A stretch of DNA of 64,000 nucleotides, taken from Chitinophaga polysaccharea (GTDB lineage Bacteria > Bacteroidota > Bacteroidia > Chitinophagales > Chitinophagaceae). The position numbers were made by a program, and so were the translations under genes. The stretch is from contig NZ_CABFVU010000001.1 in assembly GCF_902150045.1 (NCBI RefSeq), positions 2,418,001 through 2,482,000 of the forward strand. Direction: 5' to 3'. Below the pieces are notes generated by a model. That model did not search any database. It was not told the origin of the DNA and worked only from the letters and a program-made list of their open reading frames with translations. Shown here piece after piece: positions 8,775 through 18,264 of the stretch (position 1 is the stretch's first letter; each line of letters starts with the position of its first letter).

Positions 8775-10424
8775 TTAATTCAATTGCAGCTCTTTCAGCA
8801 ACTCCTTGTGGTTGCCGGAAGAAATAGTGTGTACCTGCGGAGAGTTCAGCCGGTTTTGTTCTTCAACAGAGAGGTCTGGTGTGTTTTGAATATTGTACAC
8901 AGATTTAAACCCCGTCAGGATTACTTTGATATTTTTCTGCGGCGCTTTAATGTCTTTGAATTCGCGTATAGTCTGCAGTACATCAAAGTCGATATAAGCT
9001 GTTTTGTGTGCATCAATTACCAGTGTGATATTTTCCGGCATATGATCCAGTGTAAGCAGGATGCTGGCCTTGTTCAGGAAAGAAACCTCCTGTGCCAGTT
9101 CCAGCCGGATGCTGTCGCCGCTATGATATTTCTCTTTCCTGAAATAGTAAGAGCTTTTCATATTACCGCGCAGGATGGCTATTATGCTTACGGCCATACC
9201 CAGTGCGATACCAACCAGCAGGTCTGTAAACACAATGGCTACTACCGTTACTGCAAAAGGTACCCATTGATACTTGCCGTTTTTGAACATTTCCTTGAAA
9301 ATGGAAATTTTGCACAATTTGTAACCGGTTACCAGCAACACTGCCGCCAGGGTAGCCAGCGGAATCTTGTTTAATAATCCCGGGATCAATGCAGTACAAA
9401 CCAATAATAATGCACCATGTGTCATGGTGGCCATTTTGGTTTTGGCGCCGGCATTGATGTTGGCGCTGGAGCGCACGATTACGGATGTAATAGGCAAACC
9501 GCCAATTAAACCACTGATCATGTTACCAATCCCCTGAGCTTTCAGTTCCCTGTTAGGAGAAGTATGACGCTTCATGGGATCGAGCTTATCCGTGGCTTCT
9601 ACGTTCAGGAGGGTTTCCACAGAGGCTACTATAGCAATAGTGATACCGGTGATCCACACATCCTTGTTGGTAATGGCGCTGAAGTTAGGCAGGGTGAACT
9701 GGCTAACGAAATCGCCAAAACTGCTTGGTACCGGTAAGGTTACCAGGTGATTAGATCCCAGTGCCAGCAGCTCACTGCCGGAAAATGCCATATTGAGCAA
9801 TATGCCGGTAATTACTGCTACCAGTGGCGCTGGCACTACATTGAGCTTCGGGATCTTGCTCCAGTACAGAATAATGAAAATGGAAACAATGGTGATCAGC
9901 GTTGCGCCAAGGTTAATGTGGTTAATCGTAGACAACAAAGCGCTGAAAGTATTTTCTCCATCTACCTGAAAAAAAGTAAAATCACCTTCAGAATCGGCGT
10001 CGTAGCCAAATGCATGAGGTATTTGTTTGAGGATAATGATAATACCGATAGCGGTAAGCATACCTGTGATCACATTGGAAGGAAAGTAGTTGGCTACTGT
10101 ACCTGCTTTGATTAATCCCAGGATAAGCTGGATGGCGCCGCCTATTACCACACTCAGGAGGAATATATCGAATGCGCCGAGTTTGGTAATAGCTACCAGC
10201 ACAACGGCAGTAAGACCAGCTGCGGGTCCGCTTACACTCAATTGCGAGCCACTTAAAAAGCCGATCACCAGGCCACCGATGATACCGGAAATCATACCGG
10301 CAAACAGGGGGGCTCCGGAGGCCAGGGCAATACCCAGGCACAATGGCACCGCAATGAGGAAAACAACAAGGCCGGCTGAAAAATCGCCTTTTATATTAGA
10401 GAATAATGATGTTTGCTTGTTCAT
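8775..10424 (-). CDS. SulP family inorganic anion transporter with STAS domain
   Basis: About 549 residues from the ATG at 10424 (MNKQTSLF); an upstream in-frame ATG at 10454 gives ten further residues with no family look. It is a multi-pass membrane protein of the SLC26/SulP type, with the N-terminal block DFSAGLVVFLIAVPLCLGIA and a QLSVSGPAAGLTAVV segment, and a C-terminal STAS domain of about 100 residues. Family members carry sulfate, bicarbonate or other anions. The next gene on the strand is a beta carbonic anhydrase, which favours bicarbonate, but the substrate is an inference. Confidence 0.9.
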   Translation of the reverse strand: MNKQTSLFSNIKGDFSAGLVVFLIAVPLCLGIALASGAPLFAGMISGIIGGLVIGFLSGSQLSVSGPAAGLTAVVLVAITKLGAFDIFLLSVVIGGAIQLILGLIKAGTVANYFPSNVITGMLTAIGIIIILKQIPHAFGYDADSEGDFTFFQVDGENTFSALLSTINHINLGATLITIVSIFIILYWSKIPKLNVVPAPLVAVITGILLNMAFSGSELLALGSNHLVTLPVPSSFGDFVSQFTLPNFSAITNKDVWITGITIAIVASVETLLNVEATDKLDPMKRHTSPNRELKAQGIGNMISGLIGGLPITSVIVRSSANINAGAKTKMATMTHGALLLVCTALIPGLLNKIPLATLAAVLLVTGYKLCKISIFKEMFKNGKYQWVPFAVTVVAIVFTDLLVGIALGMAVSIIAILRGNMKSSYYFRKEKYHSGDSIRLELAQEVSFLNKASILLTLDHMPENITLVIDAHKTAYIDFDVLQTIREFKDIKAPQKNIKVILTGFKSVYNIQNTPDLSVEEQNRLNSPQVHTISSGNHKELLKELQLN

Positions 10425-10632
10425 AAAATACGCTTTTCCGTTTAGGGATCGCACTTCCGGATAGCAGCAATATGCCGCAACCGTGGAAGCTACAATGATA
10501 GAATAGTACTACCATTAACGGCTTTAATACAGGTATCGCCTTGTGGATACACGTAGCCTGGGTAGTGTTTGAAATAATCGGTAACAAATGAATCTAGAAT
10601 ACAGCTGCTGTAACTACAACGGCTGAACGAAA

Positions 10633-10926
10633 TTATGCGAGATGCATATTGGGAGGGGGAGCATGAATTTCCTGAGCGGGATTGCTAGGAATGTCTTCCA
10701 TTAAATGATATTGTAAAATACCAAGAATGAGCAGCGGATTAAATTGGATTTCATCAAACTGTTTACAGAACTTCAGTTCCTTCGCAATCTTTATATGATC
10801 GCCACCACAATCAACCGGGTGTTCTTCCACAATCTGGTTATTAAACAGCAGCTTCCCTACTTCCTTGATCGGAAGCAGTTGTGACACCATCAGTGTCAGA
10901 AGGAATATGCCAATTAATTTCTTCAT
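10633..10926 (-). CDS. Small secreted or membrane-anchored protein, unknown function
   Basis: 97 residues from the ATG at 10926, beginning MKKLIGIFLLTLMVSQLLP, a good signal peptide or single membrane anchor. The mature part is short and ends proline-rich. It contains two Cys (DCGGDH and KFCKQF). I do not recognise the family. It sits upstream of the SulP gene on the same strand with about 200 bp between. The Met at 10947 is a less likely start. Confidence 0.55.
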   Translation of the reverse strand: MKKLIGIFLLTLMVSQLLPIKEVGKLLFNNQIVEEHPVDCGGDHIKIAKELKFCKQFDEIQFNPLLILGILQYHLMEDIPSNPAQEIHAPPPNMHLA

Positions 10927-10947
10927 GTGTAAATACGCCTGATGCAA

Positions 10948-11306
10948 ATGTAATAGAGGATAACCATAATATAGTTAAATACCCAATTAAAAAAATGTTA
11001 AAGGCTTTTAACATAAAAAAGCCATATCAGCCGCAATCTTCCATTCATCCTTATTACAGACCGGTCATCACTATTCTAAAATACAGGTTATAACTTTTTT
11101 TTCGCAGGAAAGGCAAACTCCTACCGGCTTCTGCTGGTTTAACCGGGTAACATTTTAAGCAAGTTATTTTGCTTTCTATGGTATTGTGTATTGCATAGTA
11201 GTAAAAGTTTCTTATTTTTGTATCATAAAGTTGAAAGAATAGCTATCAAATACTTTTATAACAGGTCAGAAACCACCATTAGAAAAAACATTAAAGCTCA
11301 CTTGCC
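10948..11306. other. Intergenic region between divergent small gene and PadR gene
   Basis: About 360 bp, AT-rich, with no coding frame that I can support. The right part carries the PadR promoter described separately; the left part would hold the promoter of the small minus-strand gene, but no clear box was found there. Confidence 0.5.
11191..11220 (+). promoter_or_regulatory. Candidate Bacteroidota promoter for the PadR-PspC operon
   Basis: TTG at 11191-11193, exactly 19 bases, then TATTTTTG at 11213-11220, matching the TTG-N19-TAnnTTTG arrangement known for Bacteroidota primary sigma factors. It leaves a leader of about 80 nt before the PadR start at 11307. Confidence 0.6.
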
Positions 11307-11645
11307 ATGAATATTGATAACACACAATCGCAGATGAGGAAGGGAGTGCTGGAGTTTTGCATTTTGTCCGTCATTAAGCAAGGAGAAGCTTACCCTTCAG
11401 ATATCATCGAAAAGATGAAGGAAGCGAAGCTGGATATCCTGGAAGGCACACTTTATCCTTTACTAACAAGATTGAAAAATGCAGAATTGCTCACCTACCG
11501 CTGGGTAGAAAGCAGTTCAGGTCCCCCACGGAAATATTTTTCCATGACAGAAAAAGGGGAAACCTTTTATAAGGAGCTGGAAAGTACCTGGAACGAACTG
11601 GCTAATGCCGTACATCAATTAACACAAAATAGTACACCCCTGTAA
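11307..11645 (+). CDS. PadR family transcriptional regulator
   Basis: 112 residues, a short PadR of the s2 type. The winged helix reads from MRKGVLEFCILSVIKQGEAYPSDI through DILEGTLYPLLTRLKNAELL to the wing GPPRKYFSMTEKG; only a short C-terminal helix follows for dimerisation. It lies 34 bp upstream of the PspC-domain gene on the same strand. This PadR-plus-PspC arrangement is frequent in Bacteroidota and suggests autoregulation of an envelope-stress operon. The inducer is unknown. Confidence 0.93.
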   Translation: MNIDNTQSQMRKGVLEFCILSVIKQGEAYPSDIIEKMKEAKLDILEGTLYPLLTRLKNAELLTYRWVESSSGPPRKYFSMTEKGETFYKELESTWNELANAVHQLTQNSTPL

Positions 11646-11679
11646 AGGAAGACTACCTAAAACCTAAAATCAACTGGTA

Positions 11680-13434
11680 ATGAAAAAGATAATCAACATA
11701 AACCTTTCGGGCCGCCTTATCCCCATTGAGGATAGCGCGTATGAGATACTGAACCAGTATCTCGGCAGCCTGAAGAAATATTTCTCGAAAGAGGAGGGTG
11801 GGGATGAAATCGTATCTGATATTGAAAGCCGCATTGCTGAAATATTCCAGGATAAACTGAAGAAAGGTGCTCATTGCATTACAGACGAAGATGTAATTGC
11901 CGTGAAAGCTTCCATGGGCACGCCGGAGCAGTTCGACGACGTTGCAGGGGAAAACAGCCAGCAGCAAAAAGAGGATGATCCATATGCCGGATATATTCCC
12001 CGCCCCCGCAAACGCCTGTACCGCGATCCGGACAACAAGGTATTAAGTGGTGTATGTAGTGGTTTAGGTGCCTATTTTAATATCGATCCCGTGATTTTCC
12101 GTATCATATTTGCCCTCCTGGCAATTGGAGGTTTTGGTACTGGTATCCTGGTATACTTCATCCTGTGGATAGCCACACCCTCGGCCGACACTGCAGCGGA
12201 AAAGCTGGAAATGAGGGGAGAAAAGGTGGATCTTAATACCATAAAATCCACTATCCAGGATGAGTTAAATCATATGAAAGGCCAGATGAAAAATGTAGGA
12301 GATGATATCCGAAATTTTTCTCAGGGTCGCGGCAAGCAGGTAGGTAATGATATTGAACGCTTTTTTGTGAGCCTGGCCAGTGGATTGGGAAAAGTGTTGG
12401 TAGCCGTTACCAAGGGGTTCTTTTATTTCTTTGCTGTAGTGATGCTGATCTGCCTGATAGTGGCAGGAATAGCCATTGCGGCCACTTCCGCGGCCCTATT
12501 CCCCATTAAGGATCTGTTACTCGGCGCCCCGGTGCAAAGTATGCTGTTGTGGCCTGCTATTGGCCTGCTGATAGGCATCCCGATCGTTGCACTGGTGATT
12601 TTTATCATCCGTAAACTCACAGGTGTAAAGGAAAGCAACCGCTATGCGGGTTATACCCTGACTTTCCTGTGGTTACTCGGATTGGCTTTTGCCGCTATCA
12701 TTGCTACTTCTTTTGTAAAAGACTTCAGAAGACCAGCCACCGAAACTGAAACAATAGCCATTCAACAGCCGTCGAAAGGGAAGCTGATCCTGAAAAGAAC
12801 GCCAGGCATTCTTTCGGATATCAACGGAGATGATATTAGCTTTTTTGATGATCACCTGCTGATTGCAGACGATACTGTACTGATTAACTATATCCGTATA
12901 AGAATAGAAAAAAGTACAACCGACAGCTTTTCTGTGGATGTATCACGCTTCTCCAGGGGCCGTACTGTTCAACAGGCAAAGATGCTGGCACATGATATCG
13001 CTTTCCACCTGAATCAACAGGATTCCGTACTGTACCTGCCGGAAGGTTTTTCCCTGCCCCCGCACTCAAAATACCGTGGTCAGCGGGTTACTGTAACCAT
13101 CAGAGTTCCGGTAGGGAAAAATATTGAAATGGACCGGGAAGTACGCCGCAACTATGATGTGAGCTGGTATAGCCGTGATGAAGATAACTGGGATAATGAT
13201 TTTGATAACGATCAGCCCGGACCACTGAATCTGAAAATGACACCGGACGGTACCAATGATTCCGACGAGAAGAAACCGGCGCCTGAAAAACCAGCCACCG
13301 ATTCTTCCAATGAAGGATACCGTTATAAAGGGCCAGCCGCCGAGAACGCCGTTAAAGCGGTTAAAAAAAGTCAGCCAATTGAAGGAGATGTATCTTTCCT
13401 GGCTTATTCCCTCATTAATATGTTCCACAGTTGA
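11680..13434 (+). CDS. PspC domain-containing membrane protein
   Basis: 584 residues. The first 100 or so residues are soluble and resemble the N-terminal part of large Bacteroidota PspC proteins. The PspC domain follows at about 108-170 (RLYRDPDNKVLSGVCSGLG, then FRIIFALLAIGGFGTGILVYFILWIA). Three further hydrophobic segments lie between about 240 and 350, followed by a long extracytoplasmic C-terminal domain rich in Asp, Asn and Pro. PspC proteins sense or buffer inner-membrane stress. The gene is cotranscribed with PadR and ends at a strong hairpin. A C-terminal hydrophobic stretch (SFLAYSLINMF) closes the protein. Confidence 0.88.
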   Translation: MKKIININLSGRLIPIEDSAYEILNQYLGSLKKYFSKEEGGDEIVSDIESRIAEIFQDKLKKGAHCITDEDVIAVKASMGTPEQFDDVAGENSQQQKEDDPYAGYIPRPRKRLYRDPDNKVLSGVCSGLGAYFNIDPVIFRIIFALLAIGGFGTGILVYFILWIATPSADTAAEKLEMRGEKVDLNTIKSTIQDELNHMKGQMKNVGDDIRNFSQGRGKQVGNDIERFFVSLASGLGKVLVAVTKGFFYFFAVVMLICLIVAGIAIAATSAALFPIKDLLLGAPVQSMLLWPAIGLLIGIPIVALVIFIIRKLTGVKESNRYAGYTLTFLWLLGLAFAAIIATSFVKDFRRPATETETIAIQQPSKGKLILKRTPGILSDINGDDISFFDDHLLIADDTVLINYIRIRIEKSTTDSFSVDVSRFSRGRTVQQAKMLAHDIAFHLNQQDSVLYLPEGFSLPPHSKYRGQRVTVTIRVPVGKNIEMDREVRRNYDVSWYSRDEDNWDNDFDNDQPGPLNLKMTPDGTNDSDEKKPAPEKPATDSSNEGYRYKGPAAENAVKAVKKSQPIEGDVSFLAYSLINMFHS

Positions 13435-13459
13435 TCTATATATAAACACTTAATTTTAA

Positions 13460-13504
13460 AAAAGATAAAGCGAAAACAAAGGCCTTGTTTTCGCTTTATC
13501 TTTT
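13460..13504 (+). terminator. Terminator after the PspC gene
   Basis: A perfect 20-bp stem (13460-13479 with 13485-13504), loop of five bases, A run on the left arm and T run on the right arm. It lies 25 bp after the PspC stop codon. Confidence 0.8.
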
Positions 13505-13564
13505 CCAGAAGATTACCTTTCTGAGATTTTCCCGATCGGATCATTCCACCGGCCGATTAATGTT

Positions 13565-13572
13565 TAACTTTG
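13565..13572 (+). promoter_or_regulatory. Candidate -7 box for feoB
   Basis: TAACTTTG at 13565-13572 matches TAnnTTTG and is 42 bases before the feoB ATG. The -33 position has only a partial TT match, so the call is moderate. No Fur-like palindrome was recognised nearby. Confidence 0.45.
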
Positions 13573-13614
13573 CACATTCAGCAATTAATATTAATAAATA
13601 GGATAAGATAAGGA

Positions 13615-15747
13615 ATGCAGGCTCCCATAAACATTGCGCTGGTAGGTAATCCGAATAGTGGTAAAAGTTCCCTTTTTAATGCGCTCACCGGCTTAAACCA
13701 GAAGGTGGGTAATTTTCCGGGTGTAACGGTCGACAAAAAAACCGGGACCGCCCAGATAGCACCAGGCGTAACAGCCAATATTATTGACCTGCCGGGAACT
13801 TACAGCCTGTATCCCAAAAGCGCCGATGAATATGTTACCTACGATGTGCTGATCAACCAGCAGAATGAAGATACTCCTCGTCTGGTAATCATAGTAGCAG
13901 ATGCTTCCAACCTGAAACGTAACCTGCTGTTCTGTTCCCAGATCATTGATCTTAAAATCCCGGTGATCATCGCTCTCACGATGATGGACATTGCGCGTAA
14001 GAAAGGAGTGGAGATCGACCTGGACGGATTGGAAAGAGAACTGGGGGTGCCTGTGGTATCAATCAATCCCCGGAAGAACAAAGGCGTTACGGAGATAAAG
14101 AAAGTAATAGACCTGGCAATGAGGTCGCATTACAGCACGCCTCCCAGGGATTTTATCAATAACAATGCACTGGCCAAAGACGTAATTGAAGAGGTCAGGA
14201 AAACGGTACCCGTAAAAAGCGACTATGGCGCTTTACATATAGCCGTTAATGTAGATGACCTGCCTTTCGTGGACAAGGTCCGTAAACAGGCAATTCATCA
14301 GTCGCTGGAAAAACACCAGTTTAATAAAACGAAGATCCAGGCAGAGGAGATCATGCAGCGATATAGCCGGATCAAGCATATCATGAAGGCAACGGTAGTG
14401 GAAACTGATCCGCTGCAGAAACAACTGCGTTCTGAAAAAATAGACGACCTGCTGCTGCACCGGTTCTGGGGATATGTAATACTTCTGGTAGTGATGTTTC
14501 TCCTGTTTCAAAGTATTTTCTGGCTGGCATCCTATCCCATGGACTGGATCGAGGGTGGCTTCGGCGCGTTAAGCGGATGGCTGAGCAGCGCCCTGCCCGA
14601 TAATAAAATCACCGACTTCTTTATAAACGGAATACTGGCTGGTATCAGTGGTTTTGCGGTATTCATCCCGCAGATCATGATCCTGTTTGGTTTGATCACT
14701 ATACTGGAAGATACCGGTTATATGGCCCGTATCAGCTTCCTGACCGATCGTCTTATGCGGCAGGTAGGATTAAACGGAAAATCCGTGATGCCGCTGATAA
14801 GCGGTGTAGCCTGTGCGGTACCCGCCATCATGGCCACCCGTACCATTGAGAATAAAAAGGAACGCCTGATCACTATAATGGTAACGCCCTTAATGAGCTG
14901 TTCTGCAAGGTTGCCTATTTATACCATGATGATCGCACTGGTCATCCCCGATAAACGGGTTTTCGGTATACTGGGTTTGCAGGGGCTTATTATGATGGGG
15001 CTTTACCTGCTGGGCTTTTTCATGGCTATCTTTATCGCAGCGATCATGAAACTCTTTGTGCGGATTAAGGAAAAAAGCTACTTCATCATGGAGTTACCGG
15101 TTTATCGCTCACCACGTTGGGCCAATGTGGGAACAACAATGGTGGAGAAAGCAAAAATATTTGTGAAAGATGCCGGTAAGGTGATTGTGGTAATATCTGT
15201 GATCCTCTGGTTCCTGGCTTCTTACGGACCATCGAGCAGGATGGAGCCCGTACATGCGAAATATGAGCAGCTGTTATCCAAAGTCCCGGAAGATTCTCCG
15301 GAAGCAGCTGTACTTAATAAAGAGTTCCAATCGGCCAAATTATCCAATTCCTACGCAGGTATGCTTGGTCATACCATTGAACCGGCTATCCGTCCGTTGG
15401 GATTTGACTGGAAAATCGGTATTGCACTGATCACTTCTTTTGCCGCCCGCGAAGTATTTGTAGGTACTATGGCTACGCTTTACAGTGTAGGAGAGGACCC
15501 GGATAATAATAATGCCACGCTCCGGGAAAAATTATCGTCGGCTACCTGGCCTGACGGAGCGCCGGTTTATACACTGGCTTCAGGGTTATCTTTAATGATT
15601 TTCTATGCATTCGCTATGCAGTGTATGAGCACTATGGCGATTGTAAAACGGGAAACCAAATCATGGAAATACCCGGTGATACAGCTTGTTTATATGACTG
15701 CACTGGCCTATGTGTGCAGTTTGATCATCTTTAATATCTTCAAATAA
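13615..15747 (+). CDS. feoB: Ferrous iron transporter FeoB
   Basis: 710 residues, in the normal range. It is an inner-membrane Fe2+ uptake protein with an N-terminal G domain: G1 GNPNSGKSS at about 9-17, G3 DLPGTYSL, and a G4-like LTMMD. A FeoB-associated cytosolic linker follows to about residue 280, then the membrane Gate domains with the typical blocks YMARISFLTDRLMRQVGLNGKS and SCSARLPIY. No feoA gene is adjacent and no FeoA (SH3-like) domain is seen at either end. The M28 peptidase gene starts 38 bp downstream on the same strand and may be cotranscribed. Confidence 0.96.
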   Translation: MQAPINIALVGNPNSGKSSLFNALTGLNQKVGNFPGVTVDKKTGTAQIAPGVTANIIDLPGTYSLYPKSADEYVTYDVLINQQNEDTPRLVIIVADASNLKRNLLFCSQIIDLKIPVIIALTMMDIARKKGVEIDLDGLERELGVPVVSINPRKNKGVTEIKKVIDLAMRSHYSTPPRDFINNNALAKDVIEEVRKTVPVKSDYGALHIAVNVDDLPFVDKVRKQAIHQSLEKHQFNKTKIQAEEIMQRYSRIKHIMKATVVETDPLQKQLRSEKIDDLLLHRFWGYVILLVVMFLLFQSIFWLASYPMDWIEGGFGALSGWLSSALPDNKITDFFINGILAGISGFAVFIPQIMILFGLITILEDTGYMARISFLTDRLMRQVGLNGKSVMPLISGVACAVPAIMATRTIENKKERLITIMVTPLMSCSARLPIYTMMIALVIPDKRVFGILGLQGLIMMGLYLLGFFMAIFIAAIMKLFVRIKEKSYFIMELPVYRSPRWANVGTTMVEKAKIFVKDAGKVIVVISVILWFLASYGPSSRMEPVHAKYEQLLSKVPEDSPEAAVLNKEFQSAKLSNSYAGMLGHTIEPAIRPLGFDWKIGIALITSFAAREVFVGTMATLYSVGEDPDNNNATLREKLSSATWPDGAPVYTLASGLSLMIFYAFAMQCMSTMAIVKRETKSWKYPVIQLVYMTALAYVCSLIIFNIFK

Positions 15748-15785
15748 TATCTTGTACATTGCAGGTATAGTTAACCATAAATGCA

Positions 15786-16721
15786 ATGTTTATGAAATGG
15801 CTTTGTTACAGCTTTTGCCTGCTCTTTGCGCTTCCTGCACTGGCGCAAACATCCATTGATTCAGCACAACTAATGAAGGATGTGCGCACCCTGTCGGCCG
15901 ATAAGATGGAGGGCCGGAAAACCGGTACCCGGGGCAGCCGTATGGCGCAATTCTATATCCTGGACCGTTTCAAAAAAATCGGGATATCCGCCTATCATGA
16001 CACCTATGAGTATCCTTTCTATTTCCAGGAAGGAGATAAAAAAATAATGGGCACTAACCTGTACGGCTATATCCCGGGGAAGCTGAGCACGGTGATCGTT
16101 ATCTCTGCACATTATGATCATCTTGGTAATTCCAAAACAAACGGCGCAGACACTGTATTCAACGGTGCAGATGATAATGCTTCCGGCATTGGCGGATTAC
16201 TGGCAATAGCTGCATACTTTAAAAAGCACCCTCCCCGTTATACCCTCATTTTCGCAGCATTTGACGGGGAAGAAGAGGGATTGCAAGGAGCTAAAGCCTT
16301 TGTAGCACAGCCGCCGGTACCGGTTACACAGATGCGCCAGAATATTAACATGGACATGATTGCCCACAATGATAAAAATGAGCTGTATGTATGCGGCACA
16401 CAGCAGTTTCCGGACCTGAAAAAGTATACTGATGAGGTAGCCGCACGTAGCAGTGTGAAGCTCATAGCGGGGCACGACAAGCCAGAAAGCGGGGCAGACG
16501 ACTGGACGAAACAGAGCGACCAGTATGAATTCTTTAAACAGAAGATACCGTTCCTGTATTTTGGCGTGGAGGATCACCCGGATTATCACCGTGTTACTGA
16601 TGAATACTCCCGTATTAACCATTCTTTTTATTACAGGGCAGTGCAGGCTGTGCTGGAGGTAGTGAAAAAGCTGGATAGTGATATGCCGGAGAACAAATAC
16701 AGTGGGGCCAGAACGATGTAG
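15786..16721 (+). CDS. Secreted M28 family metallopeptidase
   Basis: 311 residues with a signal peptide that probably ends at PALAQ-TS near residue 21. The catalytic domain shows the M28 zinc ligands in order: HYDHLG, NGADDNASG, DGEEEGLQGA (with the general-base Glu), NMDMI, and a late HPDYHRVTDE His. M28 enzymes are aminopeptidases or glutaminyl-cyclase-like hydrolases; here it should act in the periplasm or outside. A PA or protease-associated domain is absent. The in-frame ATG at 15792 (MKWLCYSF) is an alternative start with a more usual signal peptide. Confidence 0.92.
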   Translation: MFMKWLCYSFCLLFALPALAQTSIDSAQLMKDVRTLSADKMEGRKTGTRGSRMAQFYILDRFKKIGISAYHDTYEYPFYFQEGDKKIMGTNLYGYIPGKLSTVIVISAHYDHLGNSKTNGADTVFNGADDNASGIGGLLAIAAYFKKHPPRYTLIFAAFDGEEEGLQGAKAFVAQPPVPVTQMRQNINMDMIAHNDKNELYVCGTQQFPDLKKYTDEVAARSSVKLIAGHDKPESGADDWTKQSDQYEFFKQKIPFLYFGVEDHPDYHRVTDEYSRINHSFYYRAVQAVLEVVKKLDSDMPENKYSGARTM

Positions 16722-16723
16722 AG

Positions 16724-16758
16724 AAAAGCCGGTAACCCTTTGCGGAGGAGCTACCGGC
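16724..16758 (-). terminator. Terminator after the S41 peptidase gene
   Basis: GCCGGTA (16728-16734) pairs with TACCGGC (16752-16758); on the minus strand the stem is followed by TTTTC. It lies eight bases past the S41 stop codon and also between convergent genes. Confidence 0.55.
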
Positions 16759-16766
16759 CGGTAATA

Positions 16767-18212
16767 TTATTTCCTTATAGTTTGGATCATTCCTTTAAAC
16801 TTGGTGGATTCCAGCCTGTTGGCAGGAGTTACTGCGATCCTGTTCCCGTTTGATCTGGCCATGCGGCCTAATGAGCCTGCAGCAACGCCCATATCGGTGA
16901 GCGCAGCGCGTAGCATGGGGTCGCTCAGGGAGCCCCAATCGAGGGAGAAATCATCATCTGCTCTTATATCGGCCGGAAGGCCGCTGAAATAATCGCCTTC
17001 GTTAGCTGCATTTTTTGTCTGGAAGTTCACGGCATACATATCGTATTTGCCAAAGGAAATATTGATAAAACCAACCGGTTTGCCATAGGTATTGCTTCCA
17101 ACAAGTTTAGTGGTCATTACCGGTTTCAGTACGTTATACAGCAGTTCACTTGCAGATACCGTATTGCGTGTTCCCAGGAAAGTGACCTTGTTCAGGGCCA
17201 GGGCGCCGCTTTTCTGGAACCTCGCTGTTTTGTAAGTAGTAGCTTCACTGTAAAAGATATCCGACCAGTTTACGCTGGGATAATAAGGCACCGCCTTCAT
17301 ATATTTAAAGTAAGGGCCGAAATTATTAGTAGTTACGTTGTTATTAAAAAACTGGGAATACATAGTGGTATTGGTTTTCGCCGCTGGTACCAGTATGTTG
17401 GCAAGATATTCTGCCGTTTCAATAAGCCCGCCGCCATTATATCGCAGATCGATGATCACCTGTTTTACACCGGCTTTGGTATAGGCATCAAAAATCGAAT
17501 CTATCTGTGCTTTCACATCAGCTAATGCTACAAAGTTATTGAATACAAAGTAGCCGATCTTATTGCCGCTGAAATCATATAAGTGGGAGTAAAGAATAGG
17601 ATTCAGTTTATAGTCTGTACGGGCTAAAGTGTTCTGCTGGGTGCTGTTATCCGGCTTACGGAAGCCCCAGGTGGCGCTTTCACTGCCAAAAGCAGTATTC
17701 AGCATGTTGTCGGTAGTGCCGTCGTTTACACGGAACCGGGTAACCCCGTTTACATTGATCAATTCCCATCCCCTTTTTATGCCGGCTTTATCTGCCGGTG
17801 AGCCGGGGTATACATATACTACGAACAGCGTCGTATCTGTCTGGTAGCCTACTTCGAAGCCAATATCGCCGGCAATACCCTGTTGTAAGGCCCTGGATGT
17901 ACCACCATTGTCTATAAAGCTATACCTGTCCAGGTTATTACCGGAAGCATCTTTTTTATAGGTTGTCAGCGCATCAAACATCTGTATCGGGTTAGGATAT
18001 TGATTGGGCTTAAAGGTGGCTGAATCGGGCAATACGTCGTTCCAGAGGTAAATATCTTTTGCTATAAAAAAGATGCTGTCGTTAACCGAGCCGGTTGGAC
18101 TGTTATTCCCCCTGTTCCGCGGAGTGCTGCTGTCTTTTTTATTACAGGCCGACATCAAAAAAATGAGCGCCAGGCCGGTGAGTAGTGAGTTGTAAAAGTT
18201 ATTTGGTTGCAT
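16767..18212 (-). CDS. S41 family C-terminal processing peptidase-like lipoprotein
   Basis: 481 residues from the ATG at 18212, chosen because AAGGATCT precedes it and because it gives a clean lipoprotein signal (LALIFLMSAC, lipobox Cys near residue 24). An ATG seven codons upstream is less likely. A PDZ domain (VYVYPGSPADKAGIKRGWEL) near residue 130 precedes the S41 catalytic domain, where VSASELLYN carries the nucleophile Ser and NTYGKPVG the probable general-base Lys. It should cleave proteins at C-termini in the periplasm or on the outer membrane. A conserved DLRYNGGG block supports the family. The substrate is unknown. Confidence 0.9.
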   Translation of the reverse strand: MQPNNFYNSLLTGLALIFLMSACNKKDSSTPRNRGNNSPTGSVNDSIFFIAKDIYLWNDVLPDSATFKPNQYPNPIQMFDALTTYKKDASGNNLDRYSFIDNGGTSRALQQGIAGDIGFEVGYQTDTTLFVVYVYPGSPADKAGIKRGWELINVNGVTRFRVNDGTTDNMLNTAFGSESATWGFRKPDNSTQQNTLARTDYKLNPILYSHLYDFSGNKIGYFVFNNFVALADVKAQIDSIFDAYTKAGVKQVIIDLRYNGGGLIETAEYLANILVPAAKTNTTMYSQFFNNNVTTNNFGPYFKYMKAVPYYPSVNWSDIFYSEATTYKTARFQKSGALALNKVTFLGTRNTVSASELLYNVLKPVMTTKLVGSNTYGKPVGFINISFGKYDMYAVNFQTKNAANEGDYFSGLPADIRADDDFSLDWGSLSDPMLRAALTDMGVAAGSLGRMARSNGNRIAVTPANRLESTKFKGMIQTIRK

Positions 18213-18264
18213 AGATCCTTTTTTATGCTGCATAACCGCTGAGAATAAACGTTAAAACGGGTTG

